A stretch of DNA of 64,000 nt, from assembly GCA_033026295.1 (NCBI GenBank), contig CM065172.1, forward strand, positions 14,193,165 through 14,257,164, given 5' to 3'. The position numbers were made by a program, and so were the translations under genes. Positions within the stretch are counted from its first letter, which is position 1; each line of letters opens with the position of its first letter. The notes below the pieces were generated by a model. That model saw only the letters and a program-made list of their open reading frames with translations, was not told the origin of the DNA and made no database searches. The DNA comes from Channa striata (Eukaryota > Chordata > Actinopteri > Anabantiformes > Channidae). Shown one piece after another: positions 49,973 through 62,515 of the stretch.

Positions 49973-52502
49973 TGCAATGCAGACAGCAATCCAGAAAACA
50001 CATGGACCTGACTTCTTTGAACAGGATGATCTAAGTAGGACTTTGGGTTCAGTTAAATTGATAAAATAGGGCAGGTAAGCTCCGGGTCATCAATCAAGAA
50101 AGAACAAAATAACAGTCCAAGCTATTGACGTTCATTCAGTCAAAGACATTTTTTGCCACAAAAGAGAGAACTGGTATTAAATTTGAATCTGAACTGGGTT
50201 CATTAGGCAAAAACAAAACAAACTAAATATTAAAAAAAAATATACTAACAATAAAAAAAAAACTCATTTAGGGTAGCATGATTCCAGCTAAGCCCTGCAT
50301 GACAGGAAAGTACAAGTATTTAAGATTAACAACAACAACACTTAGTATTTAAAAAAGGGAACAAACATAAAAAAATATGTATTGTTCAGGTGTTTTTTTA
50401 TTAGTTAATGACTTAATTGGAACAGCCCTGCTGCTTTCAAATAAATGAATAATTAATGCTTAATTTATTACAATTAAAATGACTACCCTTGGAAAAACAA
50501 TACAGATCTGTTATTTCTTGAACTTGCATTTCATGAAACGGAAATATTTCCTGCCATAGCACTTTGCTTTAATTTTTTCTCCTTGAAATAGGTTTTTGTT
50601 TGCCTTGTACCTCGAGTTGCCAGAAGACTGTAATGTGTAATGCAAAGGATTTCCCTGCGTGTGTTATTGCAGAGTCATGGCTTTTCATCGTTTGTTAAAA
50701 AGACAGATCTGCTAACGTCAGAAGAAAGGAGACATTTATTTTCACTTTGTTGAACATATTATGTTACATTATGTGGGACAACGGCACCTGATGTTTAAAT
50801 ATAATAATGGGGCAGAACTTTAAATTTTCTGTTAACATTCTTCATGACAAACTGCTATTTCTGTGCTCTTTTGTCATCATTGCTAAACATAAGGTGACCC
50901 AGGTGCCGCTTGTTTGAATAAGGCCACTTTAATGTTGGTCAAGGAGTGTGTCAGCTACTTAGTCTGCTGAAGGCACCGCTGGAAAATCAATCCCATCTGC
51001 AAATAAAACTGAAAACATACAGATCCTAAGTCAAGATGACACATCCAGACTAGCTGGAAACAATAAAGTGTGTTTCCAGGGTTTATACTTCATATCCTGA
51101 GACAGAGAGAAATCCACCAAACTGATACCAAAGTGACATTTTCTTATGAGCACAGAAAAAAAAGCAAAGCCCAACTTTTATGGAGATTTATTGATGCAGC
51201 TGCATGGGCACTTATTTACTAACCGGGTTTAATCCATTTCTGTAAAATTCAAAAGCTGTTGAAAATTGTAACTTACAACCCGAACCTTAACTATTTATCA
51301 TGCATGACATTCTTTTTAGGCGAAACCCAGATCACAGATGTGCAGTGGGAGGCAGTTTTGGTGGTTTTAAAGGTGGGTGACTGGAGCGAAGTAGGGGAGA
51401 CCCCTCCTCCACATGGAGGTCTGGAGGTGTGAGCAGCCACACTGTAGAACAGTCTTCGGTGTAACAACACAACAACACCCAAATGAAGTGGGTCAGCTCT
51501 GTTTACTCAGAACCAAGTCTCAAAAGCTTCAAAAGTGTTCCCTTTGGTAACTTCCCCATAACAGCTGACAGCGCTTTGTGTGTGTGTGGCCACTTTGCGT
51601 GTCTACTTGAATGAACACACACTTAGAAAGCAAACACTACGCTAAAAAGCAAGTCGTGGACATTAAAACCTCTCAGACAGCTGTACAACACAGACAATGC
51701 CAGATTGTCCTGGTAGTGAAGATCTGGATGCGTTTTGGACCTGTTTTAGTTTTACTAGAGTGATAGAAGTGAACATTATGATTCTCCTCAATGTGGAATT
51801 TGTAACACATCTGTTTTATTAGATTGTGTTAAATTGTTCCAAAGCTGGATTTTAGTTACTTTTGTGTCATTCAACTCTGTCTCTAATCATCGACCTCGTT
51901 GTGATGTGTCAGCATTGACCGCCGTTTGGCCAGCTGCAACATCTGCTCTGGCATCTGTCGTCAGCAGCGACCACTTCATCGCCGCTGCTAACCGGAGAGC
52001 ACACTGACTAATCTCAGCAGCGTCTGGATATTTACAGCAGTCACAGATGATGAGATTACTGCTCAGCAGCTATGTTGAAGATCAGTACTGTCATTCATGT
52101 ATGAGGTCTTCACTTCACTTGCTCCAGCACAAGTGTTTTTGTGTTTTGTGTAACTACATGAGAGTCGGTTTGTGTAACGGTTCACTGGAACATTTTTAAC
52201 AGGCCTCATGATTTGACTCATGATTTAATTCATGCACAGCTTGAGAAACACATTGTGAGTAGTTAACAAGAATACTCAAAAATTGAGGCTTTCATATTCT
52301 GATGTCAAAACCCTTTTTACACATTTTTTTCTGTCTGTAATTATAGCAGTCAGTCCTCGGCATTTAAGTGTGTATGTATGTGTGTGAGAAAGAGGGAGAC
52401 ACACACACACACAGAGAATCTGTACGTGGGTTTATACTCTGTAATCTTTTAATGACATGCACTAACGACGCGATGAGGCTTAGAAAGAGCCCAGGCCACG
52501 AA

Positions 52503-52533
52503 ACACACACACAACACACACACACACACACAC
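52503..52533. repeat. (CA)n microsatellite with one interruption
   Basis: A CA array split by AA. A shorter CA run lies at 52399-52412. Confidence 0.93.
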
Positions 52534-54136
52534 ATAAACTGACTGAGGCTCAGTGGAAGGCTGTGGCCCCTTAGGAGATTAGCCAAATCAGAAAAGCGTT
52601 TTAGAGAAAGGCAGCTTTAATACGACACAACACAGATAGTGACGTGTGTGTCACTGAGACGGCGATAGATGTCCACAGCCTCAAAACCCAACATTTGTTT
52701 GCAGCTTTGGCAGCCTGAGAGCTTTTGTTTCATCTCCACATCATCAGGTTTACAACAGAGGCATCCTGCCACTTACAATCAGCATCTATCACAGGCAGTT
52801 GCATGCTTGCAGTGGAGTACTCCGCCTCTTAGGAATTCATTTTTCTATAGCATACTGTTCTATGTCAGCGAACATGGTGTCCGTATTTAAACATACATCA
52901 GCCTCATCTTACTGTAATATGACAGTGCTCAGCTCTCTTGGGCTGTGACTTAGTAGAATTTTTCATCCAGTTGTCAAACGTGATGGATTTTGATGGACGG
53001 TAGAAATGTGGAATGAAGAAGAAACGGCAAGCCAACTTAACCTGACTGGAGAACAGATGGTACATTACACAGTGTATTTGACTCAGAACTTCAGAGCAGG
53101 CAGTACTTATTGCATTCCATTGTACTATTATACTTTTGCATCAGGTTTCTGTCCATTTGAAGTGAATGCCAAGAAATTAGTTATGACAAGGATTCACATT
53201 TATTTCATGTAATGTTCCCTTCAACTCCATGAATGTGCATGCATCAGTAACACCAAACAGCAGTAATGGAGGTCGTACCAGCATTTGGTGCAGAAGTTGT
53301 TAGTGTTGGTGTTTTGTGGATTCGCCTGCCTCATGATGTCTGACAGTTTCCCATCACATGTCTCTTTCTACTAATCAAGTGATTAGTGACTACTAATCAA
53401 ATGTGACTTTATTCATAACTTTTGAGGGGCAGCCTAGAGAGCCACGCTACTGCAGGAATGAACCACATGGTTCATTGGCTTATTCCAATTAAATGTGGAA
53501 TAAACCAATGTTCATCTCATGGAGTATTTTGTCCCATTAACACTGTTTACCATTAACATTACAGCTCAAACAACAAAAAGCCAAAACCAGAGCAGGCGCT
53601 TCCTGTCCGACATCTTGTTTACCAGCCGAGATTGTTTTGATTTCTGGCTGACATGTGCTGCATTCAAATGTCCCTATTCTCTCTCATACAGTACATGCAC
53701 AGGTTTGCCGTGTCCTCCTGTGCGTGGTTCAGCCACACAGAGGTCAGCAGATGTTTTTTGACTTAGCTCTAACCACTTGATTAATGACATGTCACACATC
53801 GCTGGCGACAACCCAAGGAAGATTTCCCTGTTTGTGACAGAATTTGCAAAGCTCAAAGGTGTTTGTTTAAAGCAGGAAACAAAGCCGACAAAAAGCCATG
53901 ATTTAAAAGAAAGGTGAATTGAAAACAACAGGAAATGCATTTATAGTTATTGATGACATTTTATGAAGCCAAAACAAAGTGTTTTGGCTTTTTACTAATT
54001 TTATGGTCATGTATGGTGGGGCGCATTGTGAGTCGTGACCCAGGGCTCTAGAAAAACAGCCAGTGCCGCCCCCCGACACAATAATACTTTATATTGGCAA
54101 AAAAAACACAGAGATATATGTTTTCTTTTGAAAGAT

Positions 54137-54142
54137 TTTATT
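54137..54142 (-). terminator. Polyadenylation signal AATAAA (distal) of TAFA gene
   Basis: A perfect AATAAA occurs on the minus strand, with a T-rich/GT-rich element about 25-40 bases further along, as in vertebrate poly(A) sites. It is the most distal candidate before the sequence loses transcript-like features. Confidence 0.6.
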
Positions 54143-54638
54143 CATTTCATATAATACTGACACATGTACTCAATAGTGGTTAACAGGCGTTTAAAAACAC
54201 AGATATTAAAACCATTAGAGCATCAATTTATTTTTAGCCCAGTTGATTCAATGGACCTTTTTTTTTTTACACGTTTACATGTTTCAATATACCATAACAT
54301 CTACTTGGTATTAGTCTAACCTTCCTGGTTAGAATTTGTCCTTTCTCAAAAAACTAAAGATAAAAGAAGATTGACAAACTGTCTCCCCATTTTTAAAAAT
54401 GGCATGTGGTAAGCCACAAACTATTCAAGGTAAAATATTTTTATGAAGGTGAAAAAGAAAGAGAAAAGGTTCAGTTTTAGATCTGAGAAACGTTTTGACA
54501 GCATCAATTGTGTTACATGTGGCACAGGTAAATTTAAATGTGTCATCCAGTCTACATGAGACAGCTATTCTGGATCCATTTTTCCATTTTTGTAGCGACA
54601 TCTGTAATATATAACAGCTGTCTTAAATTCACATCCCC

Positions 54639-54644
54639 TTTATT
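54639..54644 (-). terminator. Possible proximal polyadenylation signal AATAAA of TAFA gene
   Basis: This second perfect AATAAA on the minus strand lies about 410 bases after the stop codon. It could produce a short 3' UTR isoform. A hexamer alone is weak evidence in AT-rich DNA. Confidence 0.35.
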
Positions 54645-55051
54645 CCCATTATATGTATAGAACACAACTAAGCCTTAGAAGAAAGATGAATAATACAGAT
54701 TGCTGTAAAGAAAGTAGGATATTATTTTTTTGTTTGTTTGCTTTTTGTTTTCTAATCCAGTGCTGTTTAGGTCATTGTTCACTTTGTTGAAGGTATTCGT
54801 TCTAGTAGCAATAAAGGATTGTGGGTGACTTTGTCCTTAGCAGTAGGATCAAGGAGACTCAGTTGTGTTAAAGGTGATGGCGGGCAGTGAGAGTCCTGTC
54901 TCTTCGGCCGCCATTTCTTGGATATCCTCAGAAAAATGAAACAATTACTGGTTCCTCATAGACGTCCATCTGAGTGCAATTCCTCACCAATGATAGGTCC
55001 ATTGTGCTGTGTTAGTATCTCCACCACCACCGTTTACTTCGCTTCTTGAGA

Positions 55052-55063
55052 CTATCGGGTCAC
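55052..55063 (-). CDS. tafa3: TAFA protein, terminal coding segment (V-T-R-stop) of last exon
   Basis: The last exon contributes only GTG ACC CGA TAG. The acceptor is a strong pyrimidine tract ending CCTGTTTCAG directly before GTG at 55063. Joined in phase to the Lys codon at 58604, the protein ends KVKTTKVTR, the exact carboxy terminus of TAFA3/TAFA4-type proteins. A coding tail of three residues is far too short for an open-frame search, but the reading frame, the splice site and the family ending support it together. The remainder of this exon is 3' UTR. Confidence 0.88.
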   Translation of the reverse strand: MTR

Positions 55064-58000
55064 CTGAAACAGGACGAAAAGAAGTATTAAAAATGGCCCC
55101 AGAAGATGTCACGAAGTGCTGATAAGGCCCGTGAACCGGAGCCTTTAAATAATGTAGCCGGCTATTTGGAAATAATGGGGAGTGATTCTTTTTGCTGGAG
55201 CAGAAACAACAACATGGCTAGCACAATGTCTTCTGGCAAGAGACTAAACAAGACACAGCTTGAATCGTGGCAGCGAGCCCACGATGCCTCACTGTCAGCA
55301 CCTGGCCCGCCGCCATGTCATTTCGTCTGTTTGTTAAGACGGCTGCTCTAATCACATGGTCTCTTTATCTTGCCCATTCATCTTTTCATTTTCTTTGCTT
55401 ATGCACTCATTTTGGTTTATTTCAAGCCATTAGGAGACATTTTCTGCCATCCGATGACCAAACAAACATGGACTGCTGCGTTCCTGCCAGCACTCGTCCA
55501 GACTGCTCTTCTGTTTCCCGCTTGCCTTTCCTCTCATATTGTGTTTCCCAGTGCCTTGGCCCCTTAGCCCCAAAAACACGCTTCCCGCTCGTATTTTTCT
55601 TGAGGGAGACTTCTCTTTTTGTCCGACCCAGGTAATGCCAGTCGAAGTCAACGAAGCGGTCACAAAGTGTGAAGGCCGGCCGTCTCTGAGAGAGGCTCAG
55701 CGCTTCCTCCACGCTGCCAGTTGAGACTGTTCCACTGTATCTGCTCTCAATGGCTCCAGGCCACCCTTGCCGGGCCTGCTCTCTTTGCCTTCAGGCATAC
55801 ACTCCTGTGTCTGATCAAAGAGTCTACAGGCGTTTGTTGTCACGCCAGTTCACTGTGCACACACACACACCGCTGCATCTCTGTGCCTGCTCTGCTTTAA
55901 GGTGCAAAGTCATAGTCCCTTTTGCTGTACATCCCTTTGGCTGTTTAAATATGCCTGTAGGTGGCACTTATAAAGCGGATTTAGGTAGTTAGATCTCGAT
56001 TAACAAAGCACACAAGCAGAGCCCTAGTGTCATCTCTGTGGGCTTTTTTTTTTTAGGCCCACAAGTGCCACATTTTTATTGCTTATTCCAAAATTTTATA
56101 TAGCCAGGGGGCAGATGTCCCCTTCACTCCTAAATTATACGCTCTTTATGATTAAGGTAATAACAGAAGAGAAAAATATGGAAAGTACATTTCCATTTCT
56201 TAAATTGTAAGATCTTGCTTTCTTCCTTATTTGCTCAATCTTTCATAATCTAGAATCTAAAAGCTGTAAAGTACTTACGGTAACATGCAAACAAAACTCT
56301 ATTGTTTCTCTCAAGGGGAGAAGTGGTGACGGAATATCTCGCATAAAAAGGTTTATGGTGCTTGCAGGCTGCCACATCTGTTTAGTGTTGATGTAAGCTA
56401 TGCTATATGGGAAAAGAAACATATAACCACTGCTGACACTTTGTCTTTTATTAGTTAATGTGTGTCACGGCTGTATGTGCATCTATGCAAATGCACACGC
56501 CCACTTGCCTTGCGGTCTCTCTGAAAGCGCAGTGGCTTGGCAGCTCGGCCGTGTCTGTCTGCTCATCCATATGATATTATTTGGCATTGATCGAGCTGTC
56601 TTCTTTCCCCTCCTCTTCTCCTCCCTCTGCCCTCCTCCTCTCCTCCTTGCCTCTGCTCCCAGCCAGAGATGGAGGGAAGGAGGGAGAGTGCCAAACACTC
56701 TTTTGTGTTCTCGCCTGCTCTGTGTATCCAGACACAGGCATAAGCTCCTTGTCAGTTGACCTGTTCCAAGATTCTTGTTTTCAAGTGTTTTCTTTATTCT
56801 TTTATCTACTATCACCTCTGCCTTCACATTTTCCTCTCCACTTTCCACTTGTTATTTTTTTTCGTTCTCATCCATCTCCACCTGCCAGCTTCTCCCTCAT
56901 CCTCTTTCTCTCTCGATCTATCGTCAATTTCAATTTACGAGTGGGTCTTAATGGGACTATAAGAGAACGTTCGATGGTATTGATTTGGATGCCTGCGTAT
57001 TTTGACCTCTGCATACCACACCAGAGGAGGGAAAAAAATCGCTCTTTTCATCATCAGGCACAACACATCAGCCAACGTGTTGAAAATGTGTGTACGCACA
57101 CACACAAGTACACACAAATCATTGATCAAAGACCTGAATGCAAGAGGCAGCAAATGTTTGTGCTCTTTTAAACTATGACAGAGTCAATGATAAAGCAACG
57201 TCTGGCTGAAACTGGTTTGCTTTGATCCTGCTCAGGAAATTATAAATGCGCATTGGGTTTGATAAAACCAAATGCATGAGATCAGATATGTGAAGTAACA
57301 TCTGAGCAGCATTCGCTCATTTAATTACATCATCTTCATATCTAGGTTTCTTTTATTAGTTTGGCCTGTTACTCACTCTACGAGCACTCTGTCATTTTCT
57401 ATTTGCCTCTTATTGTCTCTTTACCTCTCAGTGATGTAGAGATGTGGAGATGTGCTGTGAATTGGGAAAATTAGGTTGTGATTTTGAATAGCATAAGGCA
57501 AATGTGAGCTGGAGCCAGCACAGCAGAAATCTATGTTGTGCTGATAATAAGGGGACTGGCTGTTGAAGAGGAGAGAAGGAATGTTACACCTGGTCGTGAG
57601 ATCCACTTTGCCAGGTGAGAGGTGAGCAGAGGTAAAGTAAGGAAAGAATTCTTAATCAGCCTGGCATAGAGGAGACGTTCTCTCAGAGAAAGAGAGAGTG
57701 AGAAAGAAAGAGAAGACCACATGTGTCTTTAAGCTTTTCTTATCCCTGTCTTATACCCAAGGAGATACACTCTCTCTCTCTCTCTCTCTCTCTCTCCGAC
57801 CACGCCTTCAATCAATTATTTAGGCAGAAAACAAAGGTCTGCGCCCAGCCATGAATAATGGAAGGTGAGAAGACAGACTGAAGGATGGAGGATAGAAACA
57901 GAAGCACACTGTGACAAGAGGTGAGTTTCGCACAAATTCCCTCCTATGACAGGCAGCTATGAGCCTGCTCCGGTGAAGCCGGTGAAGGGAAATCAACAGG

Positions 58001-58603
58001 TGCAGATAGAGGCTGGGCAGAAAAATACCAACTGTACATCCACACCTATATACACACACACAAAGACACATCCAAAGCGGACAAAAAAGACACAAAAAAG
58101 AACATGCACATACTGTATCTTGAGCGAACCGGAGCATAAAAACTATCCGAGGACAATTAACCCCTCTAGTGCATCCAGTGCGGCGAGTTGTTTTTGCATC
58201 GAGTCAGATGCCATGCCAGTCAGAAGCAGGGAAGCAGGGCAAGCGCGAGTGAAGGGAATTGTGAGGTGCTGCGTGTGTGCGTTGTGTTGTGTTGCTGTTC
58301 TTGATGCTGTTGGCCTTGTTTTTCTTCAGTGAATGTTTGATGTTACATCCAAGATAGGGCAGGAGGAGAAAGGAACGAGAGGGAAATTGGGTGAGAAAAA
58401 GAATGATGTGGGGTAAAAAGAGAAATGATAGAGCCAAATGAGATAGAAAGAAAGAGAGAGATTTAACGGGATGGAGGTGGAAGTGGGTCACTTGGTGGTG
58501 GGTCTGGCCATGTGTGTTCATGCATACGCAGTACGTGTAAAAGGGTCGGGAACACTGCAAGAGAGAAAAGGAAAAACGAGAGCAAGATTATGTGAACACC
58601 GAC
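55064..58603 (-). other. Last intron of the TAFA gene
   Basis: This 3.54-kb intron has a GTCGGT donor at its 58603 end and a TTTCAG acceptor at its 55064 end. It is rich in polypurine/polypyrimidine tracts: C/T-rich at 56600-56660, purine-rich at 57640-57720, (CT)n at 57768-57797, and purine-rich at 58340-58475, just downstream of the donor. Plus-strand open frames here, including one of 196 codons at 56581-57171, are compositionally biased (Leu/Ser/Pro/Phe from the pyrimidine tracts) and are not considered genes. Confidence 0.85.
57768..57797. repeat. (CT)14 microsatellite in the TAFA intron
   Basis: An uninterrupted CT array within the last intron. Confidence 0.96.
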
Positions 58604-58728
58604 CTTGGTGGTCTTGACTTTGTTGCCTGTGCTGCAGCTCCATCCTGTGAGGTCTGGAAGAACCTTACACTCCTCACCTTCCATGCATGGCTGCATCTGA
58701 CACCACCACTTCTGGGCTACGATGGAGG
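58604..58728 (-). CDS. tafa3: TAFA (FAM19A) chemokine-like protein, exon coding second half of mature domain
   Basis: This 125-bp exon completes the split Ala codon and then encodes SIVAQKWWCQMQPCMEGEEC followed by KVLPDLTGWSCSTGNKVKTTK. The four remaining family cysteines (WWC, QPC, EEC, WSC) bring the total to the ten typical of TAFA1-4. The acceptor reads CTCTTCCACCAG at its end (58729-58730 is the AG). The donor after the final Lys codon reads AAG|GTCGGT at 58603-58598, a GT donor with a less common C at +3. The phases of the flanking exons agree perfectly. CQM and PDLxGWSC are TAFA3-like; MQPC is TAFA2-like; the KTTKVTR ending created by splicing matches TAFA3 and TAFA4 rather than TAFA2 (RVTH). 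I therefore prefer tafa3, with tafa2 as the main alternative. Confidence 0.93.
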
Positions 58729-61700
58729 CTGGTGGAAGAGAGACAGGAAGAGAGAGGCAAATACGGCATTTAGTCTGTTAAAGATATGATTTGTTTCCAT
58801 CCAAGATTTAGTAATATTTTTAAATAAATTTCACGGCAACTGTCAAAAGAAACTCTTTTTTTAATGTGTGCTTCCGTTAAATATTGTTATGCAAATAATA
58901 AGAGTTGGAAGGATGGAGATAAACAGTTGGTAGCACTAATTCTTTAGCTGGGTGCCATTAAACATAGCAGATGAAGAGGATGCAACGAAATGATACAAAT
59001 AATAGAGCACCAGACAAACCTCAAATGAATGAAAACTGTCAAACCATGAAAAAAATTAACAATGTGAATGGACAGGGTGATAGAAAAGTTTAAAATTTCT
59101 GTCTGTTTCATGTAATAATTCTGAGGATTGAGGATTGTCTTATCACACCACACAGATCCAGTGTTTTTGTGTCTTCAGTAGAAGCTTGAGTGGATGTTTA
59201 AGTCGCATCATCATTTATTCACACAAGTCATTTTCGATTGCACTTTGTATCTTTTTGACTTCTCCTCAAACCAACTTCTCAACCTCTTTGCAAGTGAAAC
59301 GTTGGATGCTACACAATTTCTGATAAAGTAATTTAATATAAATGTAAATTCACCAATAATGATATGATGACTTAACAGATCCTGGCAAAACCTTAAATGA
59401 AAATGTCCATCAGCATTAATAAATTGTTCACCAAAAATTTGGCCACATACTGTAGCCATAATCTTACTTGTTTCTGAGGTTTTGGTTTCCTCATAGAGCA
59501 CATATATTATTATCAAAATTCATTACAGAATAGAATATTACACATAGATGTGTAAAAAAGAAAATCATTCAAATTTATTATGTGATAAACTTGAAAAAAA
59601 ACTATTTTTCCTGTTTTAACTTTAATTTTAGTTTATCCGTGAAAAAAAGAGGCTTTAACTAATTTCTATGAAACTAGTGATATTACCATTCTTTGTTCAG
59701 ACTACATATTCTATAATTCAGCTGGGTCTACAACGACAGTTTCATTCCAGTTTAGCTACTCATTAAGCTCACTCGTTCTGTTAAGCTTAGGGTGTCCAAA
59801 TTATAAACTCAGAAATACTTTAAATAGCAGTTTACTCAACACATGAATGCTGAGATAATTATATTTCCATATGTCTCAAACCTATTAACCTTCAGGGACA
59901 CGCAGTATAAAAAAATAATAGTTTCCTGAAGAAAATATTGCTACAAGCTTTCAACAAAAGGAAAATGTGTGCATGTCCTTTTTAAGGAGCCCTTTCAAAA
60001 TTATTAATAGATTATTGCAGCATGCGTTGGTTTCAGGGCCAGTGAGGCATGTGCAGTTACTCTGGAAAGAGAAAGCCATTTCACGTTTTACCTTCATGTA
60101 GGAAAAAGTAAATAAAAAAGGACAAAACTGGAGGCAGGATGTGCATGAGACAGCTGGGGTATGTTGTGATGTTTTTTAGACTACATTTGTTTGCAACACA
60201 TCAAATCGGATAAAAATGTGTTGCCTTTGGCAAACATAGAGAAAAAGGCTTAGAAAGAGTAAACACGTCAAGAACAAGATGATGATTAAATAGCATCACA
60301 AAGTAAAAATTTCAAAATAAGCCACAATAAAGACTGACTGGATGTGTGAATTTCTGAATATCAGTCTCTCTACTGGGCTTTATCCACGCTCAACCACACT
60401 CAATTACCAGGCTATTACATGTTTAGCATGTTAATATTTGAGTCATTGGCAATAATCTATTGTTTTCTCGACTTTTTGAAAATTTGAAAATTGTATCTGA
60501 GCATTTTTCCTGTGATAATTTCTTGTTAGTCAATTGTTGAAGGTGTCACAGAGGGATGCAGTATAAAATTACCCAAATATTAGGTTACTATACTCTACTC
60601 TGATTTTCATCATGATGTCAGACTTTTTGTCAGTTCTATTTTGATGTAAATGTGCAGAACTTTTACTAATACTCCCTGCTAAATAAACTCCTAATAAAAC
60701 ACAAAGACTCCATAATCATTAAATTCTAGTGCAGAACCATCTGAACATAAACTTAACTAAAAGCAATAAACAACAGACTGCAGTGAGTTTCATTAAGTGG
60801 CACTCATCATAGCTGCAGGTGGTGCAGGATACTAAATCCGTGGACACGGAAGGAGTCGCCATTTTTGTCCATTTATGGGGACATTTCCTAACTTGTAATG
60901 TTCAGGCTCATTTACAGTATGTGTAAAAAAAAGCCCAAATAAACATTTGCGTGTCCAGAAACAATATTTTATTCAGTGGCAACACAGCAGCTCCAGAGAG
61001 ATAACACATTCTGCAGATTATAATATTTGCTAGCAGGATCCATATTCTTTTATCTAACATTGACTGAAGTGATTAATATAATAGCTGGATCACCTGAATT
61101 CTCCGTCATGGAGTATTTTCCATATTCTGCCTCTCAGCTAAAAAGCTATTATATAAGAATTTGGTACATTTGATTTTTAAGTGTGTCATTGGAATTATTT
61201 GTTGGTTTTTTAAGGGCCGATTACTTTTGAGTAGTTTGGATTTCTTTTTCTTGTACAGTATCTTTACAGTTTATTGGCATAATAGCCAGAGTAGGCATTT
61301 CATTACTTTTAAATTACTTCTGGGTGCAATTTAACCTTATGCCATCCATCATCTTTGCAGTTCCTGTGAATTCATCAGAAAAATATAATGGACTGAGATT
61401 TTTATTTATAATAAATCAGACTGCTGAAGTTACCGGCAGGAAATAATGTTGAACAGAAAAGCAGGGACAGGGGAGTCCAGTTATCCTGCCTTTGTAGCTA
61501 CAAGGACACAAACAGCAGTTTGGCCAGCAGTGCACAAACATACTGCTGAGCGAGTACTGACATTTATATATTCACTGTCAAATCAAAGCTGACTTCAGGC
61601 ATATATCTCTTTTTATTAGAATTTATAGGTGAGAGCATATGTTTAAATGGCAGACAGATGTGTGCAGTATAATGCAGTTAGGTATTTCCTACATAGTTTT

Positions 61701-62515
61701 GTGCCAAAAAACAGTTAGGTTTTTGGAGTGGCATATTTATGAAGACTGGCTGTAAAGTCTCAATTATATTTCAATCACAGACACATATTTGAAATTCACC
61801 ATTTGTAGAAGCTTGAAAAGAATTCCAGGAGTAGCAAGACTTGAGCTGGGACACATAATTCTTTGCTTAATAAAAACACATACAGTTGAGCTTGAGAGTT
61901 TGTGAAATTTTTCCCAGTTTCTACATAAATACGACTTAAAACCTGATCAGCTTTTTACACAAACAAGTAAGAATGGATCTTTTTCCACAATAGGTTTAAT
62001 TCTTTTGTCTCCTTACTTAAAGTGGGTTCCTGTTAGAAATTGGGGTCCAAAAACTTTCAAACCCTACTCCACATTTTTACTAAAATGCTGCCAACTCGAT
62101 GCTGTTTACTTTGGTTCCTGGGTCAGTTTCAACGTTTGAAATTGGTGTTTTCAATAAACCTCGGTGTTTGGCTGCATACTAAACAAAGGTACTTTCAAAA
62201 AAGAAAACCGCTGATCATGACTTTGATATTCTGCTGTTAATCTTGTTCTACTGTTGGCTGCTCCATTACTTTATTCAGCACACAAAATAATGGTTTTGCA
62301 TGCAGACTGTTGTTTTGGGTTAATTTAGCTGAATGTCTGACTCTCATGATGTCAGATAAATCACATGAAGCTTACCATTGCAACAATTGTAAAATCAGCA
62401 TGAAAACAAAAATGTTCAAATTTAAAGCATTTATAAATTTTCAAACCTTCAAACGTGACAGGGTTCAGACACTAAGAGTATAGCTCATTTTCATACACAG
62501 TATAATGGTACGTAC
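58729..62515 (-). other. Intron between the two TAFA domain exons
   Basis: This 3.79-kb phase-1 intron has donor GTACGT and an acceptor ending CCACCAG. The sequence is AT-rich with no recognisable exon or repeat family; the open frames at 58944-59516 and 62040-62240 are short and unremarkable. Confidence 0.85.

Larger units (their letters stand above)
49153..54119. other. Non-coding DNA downstream of the TAFA gene
   Basis: Intergenic sequence beyond the inferred TAFA poly(A) site. A-rich stretches occur at 50210-50390. No exon recognised; no frame exceeds 100 codons. Confidence 0.55.
54120..55051 (-). other. tafa3: 3' UTR of the TAFA gene (end approximate)
   Basis: Following the TAG at 55052, transcription on the minus strand should continue about 0.93 kb to a canonical AATAAA (TTTATT on the plus strand at 54137-54142). 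A U/GU-rich stretch lies just beyond it (54098-54112 region, read on the minus strand), as expected downstream of a cleavage site. A second AATAAA, at 54639-54644, would give a shorter UTR of about 0.43 kb. No other reading frame of note is present. The exact cleavage position is inferred, not seen. Confidence 0.65.

Noticed and set aside
56581..57171. 196-codon plus-strand open frame
   Set aside because: It lies antisense within a supported TAFA intron and is a run of Leu/Ser/Pro/Phe produced by pyrimidine-rich DNA; no domain or splice context.
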